From NCBI RefSeq assembly GCF_000685095.1, contig NZ_BAYE01000033.1, positions 1 to 59,525 of the forward strand: a stretch of 59,525 nt of DNA, read 5' to 3'. Shown here one piece after another: positions 16,968 to 25,287 of the stretch. The notes beneath the pieces are model-generated. The model had not been told where the DNA came from. It searched no databases and was given only the letters and a program-made list of their open reading frames with translations. Source of the DNA: Paraburkholderia caledonica NBRC 102488 (GTDB lineage Bacteria; Pseudomonadota; Gammaproteobacteria; Burkholderiales; Burkholderiaceae). Position 1 is the first letter of the stretch. Each line of letters starts with the position of its first letter. The translations under genes and the position numbers were made by a program.

Positions 16968-17140
16968 GAGCTCAGCCTCCTACAGTCGGGATTCGAAGTG
17001 TAGGAGGCGAGTTGGCAAATTTAATACGGACATATGCGAGTTGACACTTTCATGCCGATTCGAAGGGAAATAAAAATGTCAACTCGCGGACGTTCTGGCC
17101 CGCGGTTACTGGCGAGGGCCGGTGACAGATTTATTACGTC

Positions 17141-18334
17141 CTACGCCAGTCACTATGCGTCGGTTTGCCACCGCGACCGCGGCGGCGCAGTCCGGGGGGC
17201 GCGGGACGCATTGCCAACCGAAAATGCGCCGGAGCTCCTGGCGTCCCAGGTAAAAACCGGCGACGAAATATTGACGGATGCCGTCGCGTGTTACAAGGCG
17301 ATCAAACGATATGTCATGCATCGCATCGGAAACAGACATCGCGCCTGCCTCGTCACAGCGGCCCGTCATCTAGTGTGGCGGCTCGATGCACGCACAACGA
17401 CACCTTCCTGTCCGGTAGCACAGGCAGTGCTCCGGTGGCGGTCCAAATGGGAGGGCGTAACTGTACCTTCTCATCTGCAGGTCAAAGGCGAGCATGGATT
17501 CCTCGGCGTCCTTGTCTGGCTCTCGCTATTCGCGCCGGTTGGCTTGGCCAAGTGGAGCAGGGCGACCGACCTCTGGGTGATTCTGCACATTTTGGCTCAG
17601 GCGTGTCTTGACAGCTTTGCCTGCTATCTGAACGAGGCCGCAGACGCGGTATCCATGTCGGGACCAGTATGGATGCCGTTTCCCGTGTTGGACTTTCCGG
17701 AGTGTGAATGGGTGGTGCTAGGCGGAGATCCCGAGGGGAACCGGCTCCGGCTTGTGATTGCCCCGGCTCCCGTCAGTCTGACTACAAAAACAGGAGAACT
17801 ACAGGTCGGTGAGAGACATTACCAGCAACATTCGACTATTCTGAACCAGGATTCAGCTCCGAACGAATGGCCGGCCGTGCCAGGGGGGCGCATGCGCGCA
17901 GCGAATTTCAACAGCGCCCGTAAATCGACTGACCCGTTGTCCGTGGATCGCAAAGGGAGCATCGGTGCGACGGCGATGGCCCTTGCGGTCTTCGCAGCAT
18001 CGGATGAGGAATAGTGATCCTTGCCATGCAAGGCTGATTGCGACACCATCGCCACGGCGTACATAGCGGACTATGGATGCCACGCGAAGTGCGGCGCAAC
18101 AGCTCCGGCATCAGGCGAGGAGGGCGATTAGGTCTGATGGGTGAGACTGCAGGGAAACGCTGACCAGCTTTTTAGGGCGACGCGTGGAAGAAGTCGTCAT
18201 CGACTTAGCTGAGTCCATCGAATAGTTTCCGACGTGCGTGCAAGTCGCTACTCGGGGCTTTTTAACGCCCATCGACCCGGCAATGTCAAGATGAACCCAG
18301 ATACGCCCTCATGAAGTCGGACCGCCTGCGCTGT
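17141..18334. other. Unassigned 1.2 kb right of the transposon
   Basis: A rightward frame covers 17034-18014 but starts inside the transposon end. Its middle (about 17440-17800) has plausible codon texture and a hydrophobic stretch, yet I do not recognise it; the piece VKTGDEILTDAVACYKAIKR near 17250 faintly resembles transposase wording. I do not call it a gene. Close to the right edge (18168-18332) lies a segment repeated at 45 kb. Confidence 0.35.
18168..18332 (+). repeat. Copy A of a dispersed sequence (partner at 45.16-45.27 kb)
   Basis: Two blocks match the region at 45.16-45.27 kb. One is AGGGCGACGCGTGGAA here against AGGGCGATGCGTGGAA there. The other is AACCCAGATACGCCCTCATG and the following AAGTCGGACCGCCTGC here, against AACCCAGACACCCTCTCATG and AAATCCGACCGCTTGC there. 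Both encode a start MKSDRL, the opening typical of YafY/DeoR-type HTH regulators, then diverge. Probably two remnants of one gene start with its leader. Confidence 0.5.
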
Positions 18335-18898
18335 TCACGCAAAAAGGCCGGTACTTCGATATGCCTGGACCGTAGCGTCGAAGACCGATACGTCGCCGCG
18401 TCCGCGAGCGACCAGTTGAGCGCCTTCAATAGCCGCGAAAATTGCAAGTGCGTGGCGCTTAATAGACTCGGGATCCCTTCCGTCTTCCCTGAAAGACAAA
18501 ACCTTACAAAGCCAGTCGACGTTTACCTCGGTGAAGCGATCGACTTCTACCCGAACTTCGGCGGGAAGGTCATGGTGCTCTGCCGCCATGATGCCGCAAA
18601 GACACATTCGATTGTCTTCCACGAGTGCTGAACGGAAGACGCTCGCATAGCGCTTCAGCGTTTGCTGCTCGTTATCAAAGCTTTCCAGTAGGTCATGCAG
18701 CAATGTGACCGCTGCCTCGGTGTACTGGCGCGCTAAAGCCGCGCCTAGATCACCCTTTGTAGGATAGTGGTGATGGACGCCTGCGCTCTTTATTCCCACC
18801 TCTTTGGCGATATCCCGGAAACTCAGTGCGTTGTATCCACGCGCCTGAACCATGCGTCGAGCGGCGGCAAGGATGCGCTGTTTGGTGTCCGTTGTCAT
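18335..18898 (-). CDS. TetR/AcrR-family repressor, divergent from a GST gene
   Basis: 187 aa. The N-terminal HTH is canonical: KQRILAAARRMVQARGYNAL, SFRDIAKEVGIKSAGVHHHY, PTKGDLGAALARQY. The C-terminal ligand domain has no assigned ligand. Between this gene and the GST gene lie two operator-like palindromes on TACCTATCGATAGGTA, so it very likely represses both itself and the GST cluster. Its product may respond to an electrophile or aromatic compound handled by the GST and hydrolases (inference). Confidence 0.88.
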   Translation of the reverse strand: MTTDTKQRILAAARRMVQARGYNALSFRDIAKEVGIKSAGVHHHYPTKGDLGAALARQYTEAAVTLLHDLLESFDNEQQTLKRYASVFRSALVEDNRMCLCGIMAAEHHDLPAEVRVEVDRFTEVNVDWLCKVLSFREDGRDPESIKRHALAIFAAIEGAQLVARGRGDVSVFDATVQAYRSTGLFA

Positions 18899-18916
18899 TT
18901 GAAAACTATAACACGC

Positions 18917-18991
18917 TACCTATCGATACGTAAGTGTTGACACCGCCATCACGCTTAGATAAAGTGCGTTCACTTACCTATCGATAGGTAA
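18917..18991 (+). promoter_or_regulatory. GST promoter flanked by two TetR-type operators
   Basis: Operator 1 is TACCTATCGATACGTA (18917-18932, one mismatch from palindromy). Operator 2 is the perfect 18-mer TTACCTATCGATAGGTAA (18974-18991). Between them TTGACA (18937-18942), 17 bp and TAAAGT (18960-18965) form a good rightward sigma70-type promoter. Operator 2 lies just downstream of the -10, a classical repression position. Confidence 0.75.
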
Positions 18992-19012
18992 TGACTCCTT
19001 TTGAGACCGACC

Positions 19013-19657
19013 ATGAAAATTTTCGACATTCCCGGCTTTCCTAACCCGCTTCGCATTCGGATCGTGCTGGCGGAGAAAGGTCTCGCGTCCCAGGTTGAGT
19101 TCATCAAAGTCGATCTGCCGGCTGCGGAACACAAGCAAGTCGCCTTCCTCGGGATCAACCCCACCGGGACCGTGCCTGTTTTGCAGTTGGATGACGGAAC
19201 GTACATTGCGGAGTGCACCGCCATTACTGAATATCTTGACAATCTCGACGGCAAGCCGGTGCTGACGGGCAAGTCGCCCAAAGAAAAGGCGTTGGTTCAT
19301 ATGATGCAGAAGCGCGCAGAGTCAGAACTGGTCGATGCGGTAGGGATCTACTTTCACCATGCGACACCCGGTCTTGGACCGGCGCTTCAAGCGTACAAGA
19401 GCCCTGAGTGGGAGGGCCGCCGAGAATGGGGTGAACGCTCCCGCGACAAGGCTGTTGCGGGGATGCGCTACTTTGACAAGGTCCTCGCGGCGCAACCGTA
19501 CGTTGCGGGCGAATCCTTCTCAATGGCGGATATCACCGTTTGGGCGGGGCTTCTCTTCGCTGGCTTTGCAAACATTCCGATCCCCGAGGATTGCACCGCG
19601 CTACTCAATTGGCGGCAAAGGGTTGACGAGCGGTCTTCCGTCAAGAATCCCGCGTAA
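19013..19657 (+). CDS. Glutathione S-transferase
   Basis: 214 aa from the ATG at 19013; an in-frame TTG at 19001 gives four more residues. The N-terminal thioredoxin-like domain has the GSH-site phrases NPTGTVPVLQLDDG (cis-Pro) and YIAECTAITEYLD (ECTAI, the ES-type gamma-glutamyl site). The C-terminal helical domain includes YVAGESFSMADITVW. GSTs conjugate glutathione to electrophiles or act in aromatic breakdown. It is controlled by the divergent TetR gene and followed by two hydrolases, so it probably belongs to a detoxification or catabolic set. Confidence 0.9.
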   Translation: MKIFDIPGFPNPLRIRIVLAEKGLASQVEFIKVDLPAAEHKQVAFLGINPTGTVPVLQLDDGTYIAECTAITEYLDNLDGKPVLTGKSPKEKALVHMMQKRAESELVDAVGIYFHHATPGLGPALQAYKSPEWEGRREWGERSRDKAVAGMRYFDKVLAAQPYVAGESFSMADITVWAGLLFAGFANIPIPEDCTALLNWRQRVDERSSVKNPA

Positions 19658-19738
19658 GGAGCGTTCGTCCCAAAACCATGCCAGCTTTGGGAGCGCAGTA
19701 CGGAACATTTTTAATTTGTTGAATTCAGGAGTACTGAA

Positions 19739-20704
19739 GTGCAAAAAACGATGCATATCTCGACAGTCAAAGCGGGGATGCTAGCACTTGCTATAGCCGC
19801 CGCTTTCACGACTACGCCATCTAATGCAGCAGGGGAAGGACAGAACCTGCGCGCCGTCTACGCGCATCAGACAGCGCCGACGAGCTTTATTGATGCAAAT
19901 GGTACGAAGCTCGCCTATCGTCGTTTCGGAAAACCCGGCGGTGTGCCGCTGGTCTTGTTCCAGCATTTTGTGGGCAACATGGACAATTGGGACCCGGCGG
20001 TCGTTGACGGTTTTGCTAAAAACCGAGAGGTGATTCTGTTCGACAACGCTGGCGTCGCCAGTTCGGAGGGGGAAGTTCCCAAGACCGTTGAGGGGATGGC
20101 AGGGCACGCCATCGACTTGCTCAATGCACTTAACATCAAAAGGGCTGATCTTCTCGGATTCTCTCTAGGAAGTCTGGTCGCACAGGAAGTTGCCGTTGAG
20201 CGCCCTGAAGTTGTTCGACATCTGGTATTGGTTGGGAGTGGACCCCGCGGCGGGGCTGGAATGGCCACGCTTACGCCAGAGTTCCAGGAAATGATCAAGA
20301 AGGACAGCGGAAACAACGATCAACTGCTGCTGGACGTGTTCTTCACGCAATCAGACGCGAGCCGCGCTGCGGGACATGAATTCCTCAATCGCCTTCATGC
20401 TCGCTCGAGAGATCGTGACCCGGACGTGAATGATAAGGTCGCACCGGCCCAGGTAGCGGCGTTCGCGGCATGGGGCGCGCCTCGCGCTGATGCGGATACA
20501 TACCTGAAAAACATCAAGCAGCCCGTGCTCATCGTTGGCGGCAATCACGACATCGTTCACTATCCGGTAAATTCGTTTACCTTGGAGGAGAAGCTGCCGA
20601 ACGCTCAGTTGATTCTGTACCCTGACTCGAGCCATGGGGCGCAGTATCAGTACCCGAAGCGCTTTGTGGCCGACGTCACGGCCTTTCTCAATCGCGAAGA
20701 CTAA
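19739..20704 (+). CDS. Exported alpha/beta hydrolase
   Basis: 321 aa from a GTG start, chosen because AGGAG lies 7-8 bp upstream. A signal peptide covers about residues 1-30 (AIAAAFTTTPSNA). The alpha/beta hydrolase core follows: oxyanion region LVLFQHFVGNMDNWD, nucleophile elbow GFSLGS, acid loop VLIVGGNHDIVHYP and catalytic His in DSSHGAQYQYP. It resembles haloperoxidase/hydrolase-type proteins more than classical lipases; the substrate is unknown. It sits 81 bp after the GST gene in the same direction and is probably co-regulated with it. Confidence 0.85.
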   Translation: MQKTMHISTVKAGMLALAIAAAFTTTPSNAAGEGQNLRAVYAHQTAPTSFIDANGTKLAYRRFGKPGGVPLVLFQHFVGNMDNWDPAVVDGFAKNREVILFDNAGVASSEGEVPKTVEGMAGHAIDLLNALNIKRADLLGFSLGSLVAQEVAVERPEVVRHLVLVGSGPRGGAGMATLTPEFQEMIKKDSGNNDQLLLDVFFTQSDASRAAGHEFLNRLHARSRDRDPDVNDKVAPAQVAAFAAWGAPRADADTYLKNIKQPVLIVGGNHDIVHYPVNSFTLEEKLPNAQLILYPDSSHGAQYQYPKRFVADVTAFLNRED

Positions 20705-20937
20705 ATCTTTATGCAACAGCCGATGCGGGCCTCTGTTCATCGTCTCATAGCTGGTAGCAACGGAGAAGCCTCGCCGCGATGAGAGAGGAGTTTGTCATCT
20801 CTCATGCGCGCGGGATCCGTGGTCGTAGGCGGTACGTAAATGCCCTCTGCTGCGACTCCGAAAGCCGGTTGGCTACGCAACGAGCCAGCGCAGCCGCACT
20901 TAACTTCAACTGTCGATCATTTTTGGGAGGAAACCAG

Positions 20938-21669
20938 ATGCGCAGCGTGGGAACCATGGTCAGCTTTTGCCGTCCGGACGGTCAAGCCATTGAGGGCTAT
21001 CTTGCTAATCCGGCGAAGTTGGAAGGCGCACCGGCAATCGTTGTGATCCAGGAGTGGTGGGGGCTGAACTCTCAGATCCGGGGCGTGGCGGACCGTCTGT
21101 CTCACGCGGGCTACATCGCGCTGGTGCCCGACCTGTATAGAGGAAAGTCTACAGTCGAGGAGGAAGAGGCTCACCACTACATGGGTAGTCTCGACTTTGC
21201 CGATGCGATCTCTCAGGACGTTCGCGGCGCGGTTCAATACCTGAGTACGTACACGCGAAATATCGGTGTAACCGGGTTTTGCATGGGTGGCGCATTGACG
21301 GTTCTTGCCCTCAGCGCTGTCCCCGAATTTACGGCTGGCGTTATTTGGTACGGATTCCCGCCACTGAATCGTTTGGACGCCTCTAGCATCAAAGCGCCGA
21401 TTCAGGCGCACTGGGCCACTCAGGACGCATTCTTTCCTGCCGCGAGTGTCGATGTGCTCGAGGGGAAGTTTACCCGCGGTGGGGTCTCGGCGGAATTCCA
21501 TCGCTATCTTGCACATCATGCCTTTGCCAATGAAACCGCCGTAGGCGATGGGCGCATACCAGGTACGCAATACGATCCGGTCTGGGCGCAACTCGCGTGG
21601 GACCGCACACTGACCTTTTTTGGCCGCACGCTTTGGAAGGAGCCAGTCGCGGTGAGACGTACGTCATGA
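20938..21669 (+). CDS. Dienelactone hydrolase family protein
   Basis: 243 aa. The ATG at 20938 has GGGAGGAAAC just upstream, while the open frame from 20779 lacks such a site. The family signature is present: VVIQEWWGLNSQIRGVADRL, then the Cys nucleophile in GFCMGG (about residue 115), an acid at WATQDAFFPA and the His in YLAHHAFANE. Dienelactone hydrolases open lactone rings in the modified ortho-cleavage of chlorocatechols; many homologues act on other lactones or esters. The genes before it (GST, hydrolase) fit a small catabolic or detoxification module. Confidence 0.87.
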   Translation: MRSVGTMVSFCRPDGQAIEGYLANPAKLEGAPAIVVIQEWWGLNSQIRGVADRLSHAGYIALVPDLYRGKSTVEEEEAHHYMGSLDFADAISQDVRGAVQYLSTYTRNIGVTGFCMGGALTVLALSAVPEFTAGVIWYGFPPLNRLDASSIKAPIQAHWATQDAFFPAASVDVLEGKFTRGGVSAEFHRYLAHHAFANETAVGDGRIPGTQYDPVWAQLAWDRTLTFFGRTLWKEPVAVRRTS

Positions 21670-21689
21670 GCAATTGCGGTATTTCATGG

Positions 21690-21935
21690 CGCGATGCGGC
21701 ACAGCGGCGAAAGGGCGCAACGCCGAGGCCATCGCCGAATACCGGCTGGCTGTGCTGCACGCCGTGGACGACGTGGAGAACGCGTTCATGGTGCTGTCGC
21801 AATCACAACTGAGGGCGTCGGAACTCGAAGCACTGGCGGGGTGCCTCCAGCGTGCCCGTGATCTGTCGGAAAATGCATATGAATCGGGCGCGATCACGCT
21901 CACCGACGTGCTCGACGCGGATCATTCCCCGCTCC
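21690..21935 (+). pseudogene. RND outer-membrane lipoprotein (NodT/OprM) C-terminal fragment
   Basis: The frame reads NAEAIAEYRLAVLHAVDDVE, NAFMVLSQSQLRASELEALA, RARDLSENAYESGAITLTDV, LDADH. This is the conserved second repeat of NodT/OprM-type outer-membrane efflux proteins and matches the intact protein at 35.2-36.7 kb (ALALYRQAVLKAAEDVENAF, AITLTDVLDADRQ). Only about 80 residues survive, with no start or end. DNA divergence is large, so it is a remnant of a different pump and not a recent copy. Confidence 0.8.
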
Positions 21936-21939
21936 ATCG

Positions 21940-22613
21940 GTGCAGTTTGTGTCGCAAAGCTAGCGACGCGTTCTCGGGCCAGCACTCGGGCTGGTATACC
22001 AGAAGATCTGGTGACGCGCTTTGACTTGACACACGAAGCGCACGACCGATGGGCCGAGCATTCGCAACAGCGCTTTACCGCGGCGCAGGCCAATCGCCTC
22101 TTCGACAAAGAGGTCGTTGCGTTGCAGATTCCTTCGCGTTCGGGTGCGACGGAACGATCACCGCTGGCAACGCGCTAGGACTCATAGCAGTGGCGCGGCA
22201 ATGATCGTGGCCTCACGGTCGTTCGCCGACGAACGCTGGCTGGATGCGCTGGTGCGTATTGCTGCCTTCGTCGTGGCCGCTGTAGCGCCTGAGATGTTCG
22301 GCATCGGACGGTACCGGCCGTCAGGCAGGCTGTCGAACGCGCGGGCTGGTCGTTGCACGAATTGGACAGGGTCGAAATCAACGGGGCCCTCGCGGCCGAG
22401 CCTCTTGCAGTGATGAAAGAGCTCGACTTGCCCGCAGATATCGTCAACGTCGATGGCGGTGCGATCGCGCACGGTCACCCTGTCGGTGCAACAGGCGCCG
22501 TATTGGTTACGAGGCTCGCGCACTCGATGCGCCGCGATGCATTGCGGCGTGGTCTCGTCACGTTATGCATAGGCGGCGGTCAAGGCATTGCGCTCGCGCT
22601 TGAGGCCGTTTGA
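21940..22613 (+). pseudogene. Thiolase (acetyl-CoA acetyltransferase) remnant
   Basis: Two thiolase pieces lie in different frames. The first, around 21980-22130, reads PEDLVTRFDLTHEAHDRWAE, HSQQRFTAAQANRLFDKEVV, the central helical part of thiolases. The second, 22353-22613, reads VEINGALAAEPLAVMKELDL, NVDGGAIAHGHPVGATGAVL and VTLCIGGGQGIALALE, carrying the C-terminal His (GHPVG) and Cys (CIGGGQG) motifs. The N-terminal half with the nucleophilic Cys is absent and the middle is frameshifted or deleted. It directly follows the efflux fragment with no gap. Confidence 0.8.
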
Positions 22614-22829
22614 CGACGTGCTTCATTCGTTGCGCCGTTCTGCCGGCAGCGACCATCGAGACGTGGTGATCGTCTACCGGTTCGAGAGGCGCGACTGCCG
22701 TGACCGAACTTACGGCGCGTTTTTTCACCCGGCCCGGGGTCGCCGACCGCCTCAATATGAGCATCGCCCTCCAATTCCGTCTCCGCTGCGCCGCAATCAT
22801 TGCTGGAAGCGCCGCTGACCGACGACCGG

Positions 22830-23270
22830 CCGCATGAACAAGATCGAGCTGGGGCAAGCGAAGCTCACAACGGTGATTGACTTCGAGGATGTCTGCGATG
22901 ACGCGAGGACGGGCGCCAGCATACTTGTCAGCGATGAGCAGACGTGCACGGTGATAGATGTGGGAGCTGTGAGCTCGCCCCAAGACGCTAACAGCTCTGG
23001 CAACGCGTAGATTTGTGTCGGGCCATCAACCGGCATCGTCTTATCCCGGTTGCTCAGGAGTTGCAGGTCGACGTCCGTTTCTTTTTTATCAGTTCGTTCG
23101 CCTTCCTCAGGATGTCGTGCCGCAACTGCCGGATGCCGCGTCGAAGCGATTCGACGTGCTGTTCCAGTTCCGCACCCTCATGGTCTGGTGCTGGCTTCTT
23201 TTGGCGATTCGTGGGTGCTGCGACTTCACGACTGAGTAGCTGGTTATCTGTCGCGCGAATATCATATGCC
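22830..23270 (-). mobile_element. IS3-family insertion sequence remnant (OrfA end and OrfB start)
   Basis: On the minus strand, about 23,240 to 23,060 reads ELEQHVESLRRGIRQLRHDI, LRKANELIKK, the leucine-zipper C-terminus of OrfA. In another frame VDLQLLSNRDKT and IYALPELLASWG follow, the start of OrfB. A third frame reads SSHIYHRARLLIADKYAGAR and EVNHRCEL, matching the SxYFYHR...DKY...NHRCYGYRR stretch of IS3 transposases. At least two frameshifts are needed and the catalytic core is missing. Ends were not identified. Confidence 0.7.
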
Positions 23271-23764
23271 TGAGCCGAAAGTGAGTAGCACGGACTGCGC
23301 TCAAGCAATGCACCTGTTTGGTAAGTGGCTCGTCGCAACCGTCGTAGGCGGTGACCGCAATACGGAGCAAAGTGATGCCTACCATTCTGGGTTTGATGGA
23401 AAAGGCTCCGAGACTATCGCCATTGCCAGTTCCGGGCGGTGGCCGTCAGCCACGCAGTTCAGGGGCGGTCCTGGCTCCCATTCTGACCTTGAGACACGTA
23501 TTCGCCAGGGCAAACGCCCGCGTGAACAATCGCGCCGAAAGCAGTGAGCAACGCACGCGTGAGCGCATGCCGCTTCCGGTCTGGCTCTGGCTTGAATCAG
23601 CAGCACCTAACGCTCAAGCGCCACATTCTACGGACCTCGCTTACCGCAGGCGGCTCGCCGCACGTTCAGCAAGTGGCGCCGATGCGGTGACTACCACCCG
23701 CCTCTCCGCCTGGTCACGTCGCCACCTACGCAAGGTGACAGCGCCCTCAAGAGCAGCCTTTCGC
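23271..23764. other. No supportable gene
   Basis: Overlapping frames are Arg/Ser-rich and lack motifs. The stretch lies between the IS3 remnant and an EF-hand gene, and I see no repeats or promoter of note. Confidence 0.4.
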
Positions 23765-24307
23765 CTATTCGGTTTGGCGGGCATTCTTCCAGTATGCCGA
23801 AGCTACATCCTCGCCCGCCTTCAGAAACCGATCAATCGCTGACTTGTGCATGCCTCCGTTTGGGTCTTGGGTGTAGGAATGCATCAGTGTATTGAACAAC
23901 TCGTTCCCCGCACGGATGCTGTCGTTGACGCCGTCCACGTATTCCGAAACGGTCAGTTGACTATCGCCGGATGAGTCAAACGCTTTGAAAAGCTTGTCGG
24001 CGGCGTCTATCGCGAGACCAGCGCGTTTCATTTGCGTTTCAAACTCGCTTTTGGAAAGCTGTCTATCACCGCTTGAGTCGCCTTGCACGAACATCTGAGG
24101 GGCCCAGGCGACAGCCAGAGGTGTCGCAGTCAAAGAATCCGGCTTTTTCGTCCCATCGCTAAGAGTGACGACAACTGATTGACGTGTGCTCTTGTCGGCA
24201 AGTTCAGCCGCATCGGGCGACTCCATCGGAGCGCGTGGGCTTCGCTTGGCCTCCGAGTTCGTCTGCAAGAGGATTGTTAGTGAGCTTCTGACGGAATCGA
24301 TTGACAT
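23765..24307 (-). CDS. EF-hand calcium-binding protein
   Basis: 180 aa, starting at ATG 24307 with a weak GGGACTTTAGGT leader. Two canonical EF-hand loops are visible: DSSGDRQLSKSEF (about residues 77-89) and DSSGDSQLTVSEY (about 111-123), each with Asp/Ser/Asp ligands and the terminal Glu at position 12. The N-terminal 60 residues are Ser/Thr/Asp-rich without a signal peptide. The C-terminal part (NGGMHKSAIDRFLKAGEDV) may be a third, non-canonical hand. Bacterial EF-hand proteins act as calcium buffers or sensors; its partner is unknown. It is flanked by IS remnants on both sides, which hints at mobility. Confidence 0.75.
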   Translation of the reverse strand: MSIDSVRSSLTILLQTNSEAKRSPRAPMESPDAAELADKSTRQSVVVTLSDGTKKPDSLTATPLAVAWAPQMFVQGDSSGDRQLSKSEFETQMKRAGLAIDAADKLFKAFDSSGDSQLTVSEYVDGVNDSIRAGNELFNTLMHSYTQDPNGGMHKSAIDRFLKAGEDVASAYWKNARQTE

Positions 24308-24579
24308 ACCTAAAGTCCCTATAAGCGTTTATCCGGAATGGCCGAGACGTTCATCGACCGCGCGCAATACACCATTGCTTAAAGAGCAAGTGTCGTAGTG
24401 CCTGAACAGCCGTCTGCCGAGCGCGGACGACACCTACAATTTGGATTACGGTAAAACTCCAAAAAGATTTAGCCTTTTCGGTCCTTGATCTATTGTTTTT
24501 CTCGGCCATACCTTTAGCTTCAAGGTTTGGCAAAATCGACAGTGTCGCGTCTCGAATAGAAAATCGCTAAACCGATAAA

Positions 24580-24835
24580 ATGAAGAGTGGAGGGGAACTG
24601 ATGCCACCGTTGCTGCGGCCGCCAAACCCCCGCCGCGACAGCTGTTTCAGACGCAAGCCAGCAGGCGATGACGCTCTGCTGACTGGCATCGCGTTGGTGC
24701 TGCAGTTCGGTATCCGGTGGGAAATGCTCGCGCAGGAAACTGGCTGCGGCTCCGGCGTGGGCCGCCGCAGCCGGTTGCGCGGCTGGCAGAGAAGACGTCG
24801 TTGAATCTTCCTGAATTTTTGCTGGAGGATCAGAT
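24580..24835 (+). mobile_element. IS5-family transposase N-terminal remnant
   Basis: The frame reads PPLLRPPNPRRDSCFRRKPA, DDALLTGIALVLQFGIRWEM, LAQETGCGSG and SRLRGWQ. This is the N-terminal domain of IS5-type transposases, which normally runs LLPPxxPRRxxxxGRKPLDD, ALTGILFVLxTGIPWExLP, MGCGSGxTCWRRLRDWQ. A stop follows at 24804. A piece in another frame (LPEFLLEDQIKK) may be the next segment. The DDE domain is missing, so it cannot be active. Confidence 0.7.
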
Positions 24836-24943
24836 CAAAAAGCAGGGCAACTCTCACCCAGAGGGCTTGACTCGCCTCAAAGCATCACCTCCTCACCAAA
24901 AGAGCAAAGCATCAGGCTCGTGCTGACCGCCATTCCTCTCTTG

Positions 24944-25177
24944 CTAGAAACCCCGCACAAAGCGAAGAATCTCGAGGTTATGCTTTTCCCTGTTGTCGGC
25001 ATGTTCATCCTGCTGGTCATCTACGTCGCTGCTGCTCGTGCCATTTTTTTTAGGGGAAGCGCTGATCGATGAGGTTTGTTGCGTCGCTGGTTGGCTGGAT
25101 GTGGTTGCCATGCAAGCGGAAAGTAGCAATGACGACAGAAGCATCGTACCTACCGCGATTATTTTGCGTGTGATCAT
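24944..25177 (-). CDS. Small secreted lipoprotein
   Basis: 77 aa. The signal peptide is typical (KIIAVGTMLLSSLLLSAC) with lipobox LSAC at about residues 19-22, so it should be lipidated by Lgt and processed by signal peptidase II. The mature part is Ser/Thr/Asp-rich and low-complexity, ending NLEILRFVRGF. I recognise no family. It stands alone between an IS5 remnant and a lipoprotein hydrolase gene on the same strand. Confidence 0.5.
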   Translation of the reverse strand: MITRKIIAVGTMLLSSLLLSACMATTSSQPATQQTSSISASPKKNGTSSSDVDDQQDEHADNREKHNLEILRFVRGF

Positions 25178-25287
25178 TTTTCAGGTTGTCAGGGAAATGA
25201 TATCTCTGCTCGCACTGCGTGAGCCTCTTGCGCAAGAGGGCGGGCGCGGCGAGCGTCACTCCGCCGCGCTGATGCTTTCTCGACCGG

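Larger units (their letters stand above)
12515..17140. mobile_element. Tn7-like transposon (tnsA-tnsB-tnsC-tniQ), decayed and without cargo
   Basis: Four leftward transposition genes lie between matching end repeats. Left end: ATTAAATCTGT at 12520-12530 and again at 12543-12553 (23 bp apart). Right end: inverted relatives at 17121-17135 (GGTGACAGATTTATT) and 17015-17025 (GCAAATTTAAT). The common right-end site also appears as GCGAGTTGGCA (17008-17018), GCGAGTTGACA (17036-17046) and, inverted, TGTCAACTCGC (17077-17087), and as GCGAGGTGACA on the minus strand at the left end. Multiple spaced sites at both ends are expected of TnsB-type transposases. No room for cargo remains, tnsB and tniQ are frameshifted, and no clear target duplication was found, so the exact borders are uncertain. 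Confidence 0.8.

Noticed and set aside
17034..18014. A 326-codon rightward open frame next to the transposon
   Set aside because: It starts inside the transposon end repeats, shows no recognisable domain, and only its middle third has plausible coding texture. Left as unassigned rather than called a gene.
23351..23842. A 163-codon frame opposite the EF-hand gene end
   Set aside because: Low-complexity translation without motifs and overlapping the 3' end of a better gene.
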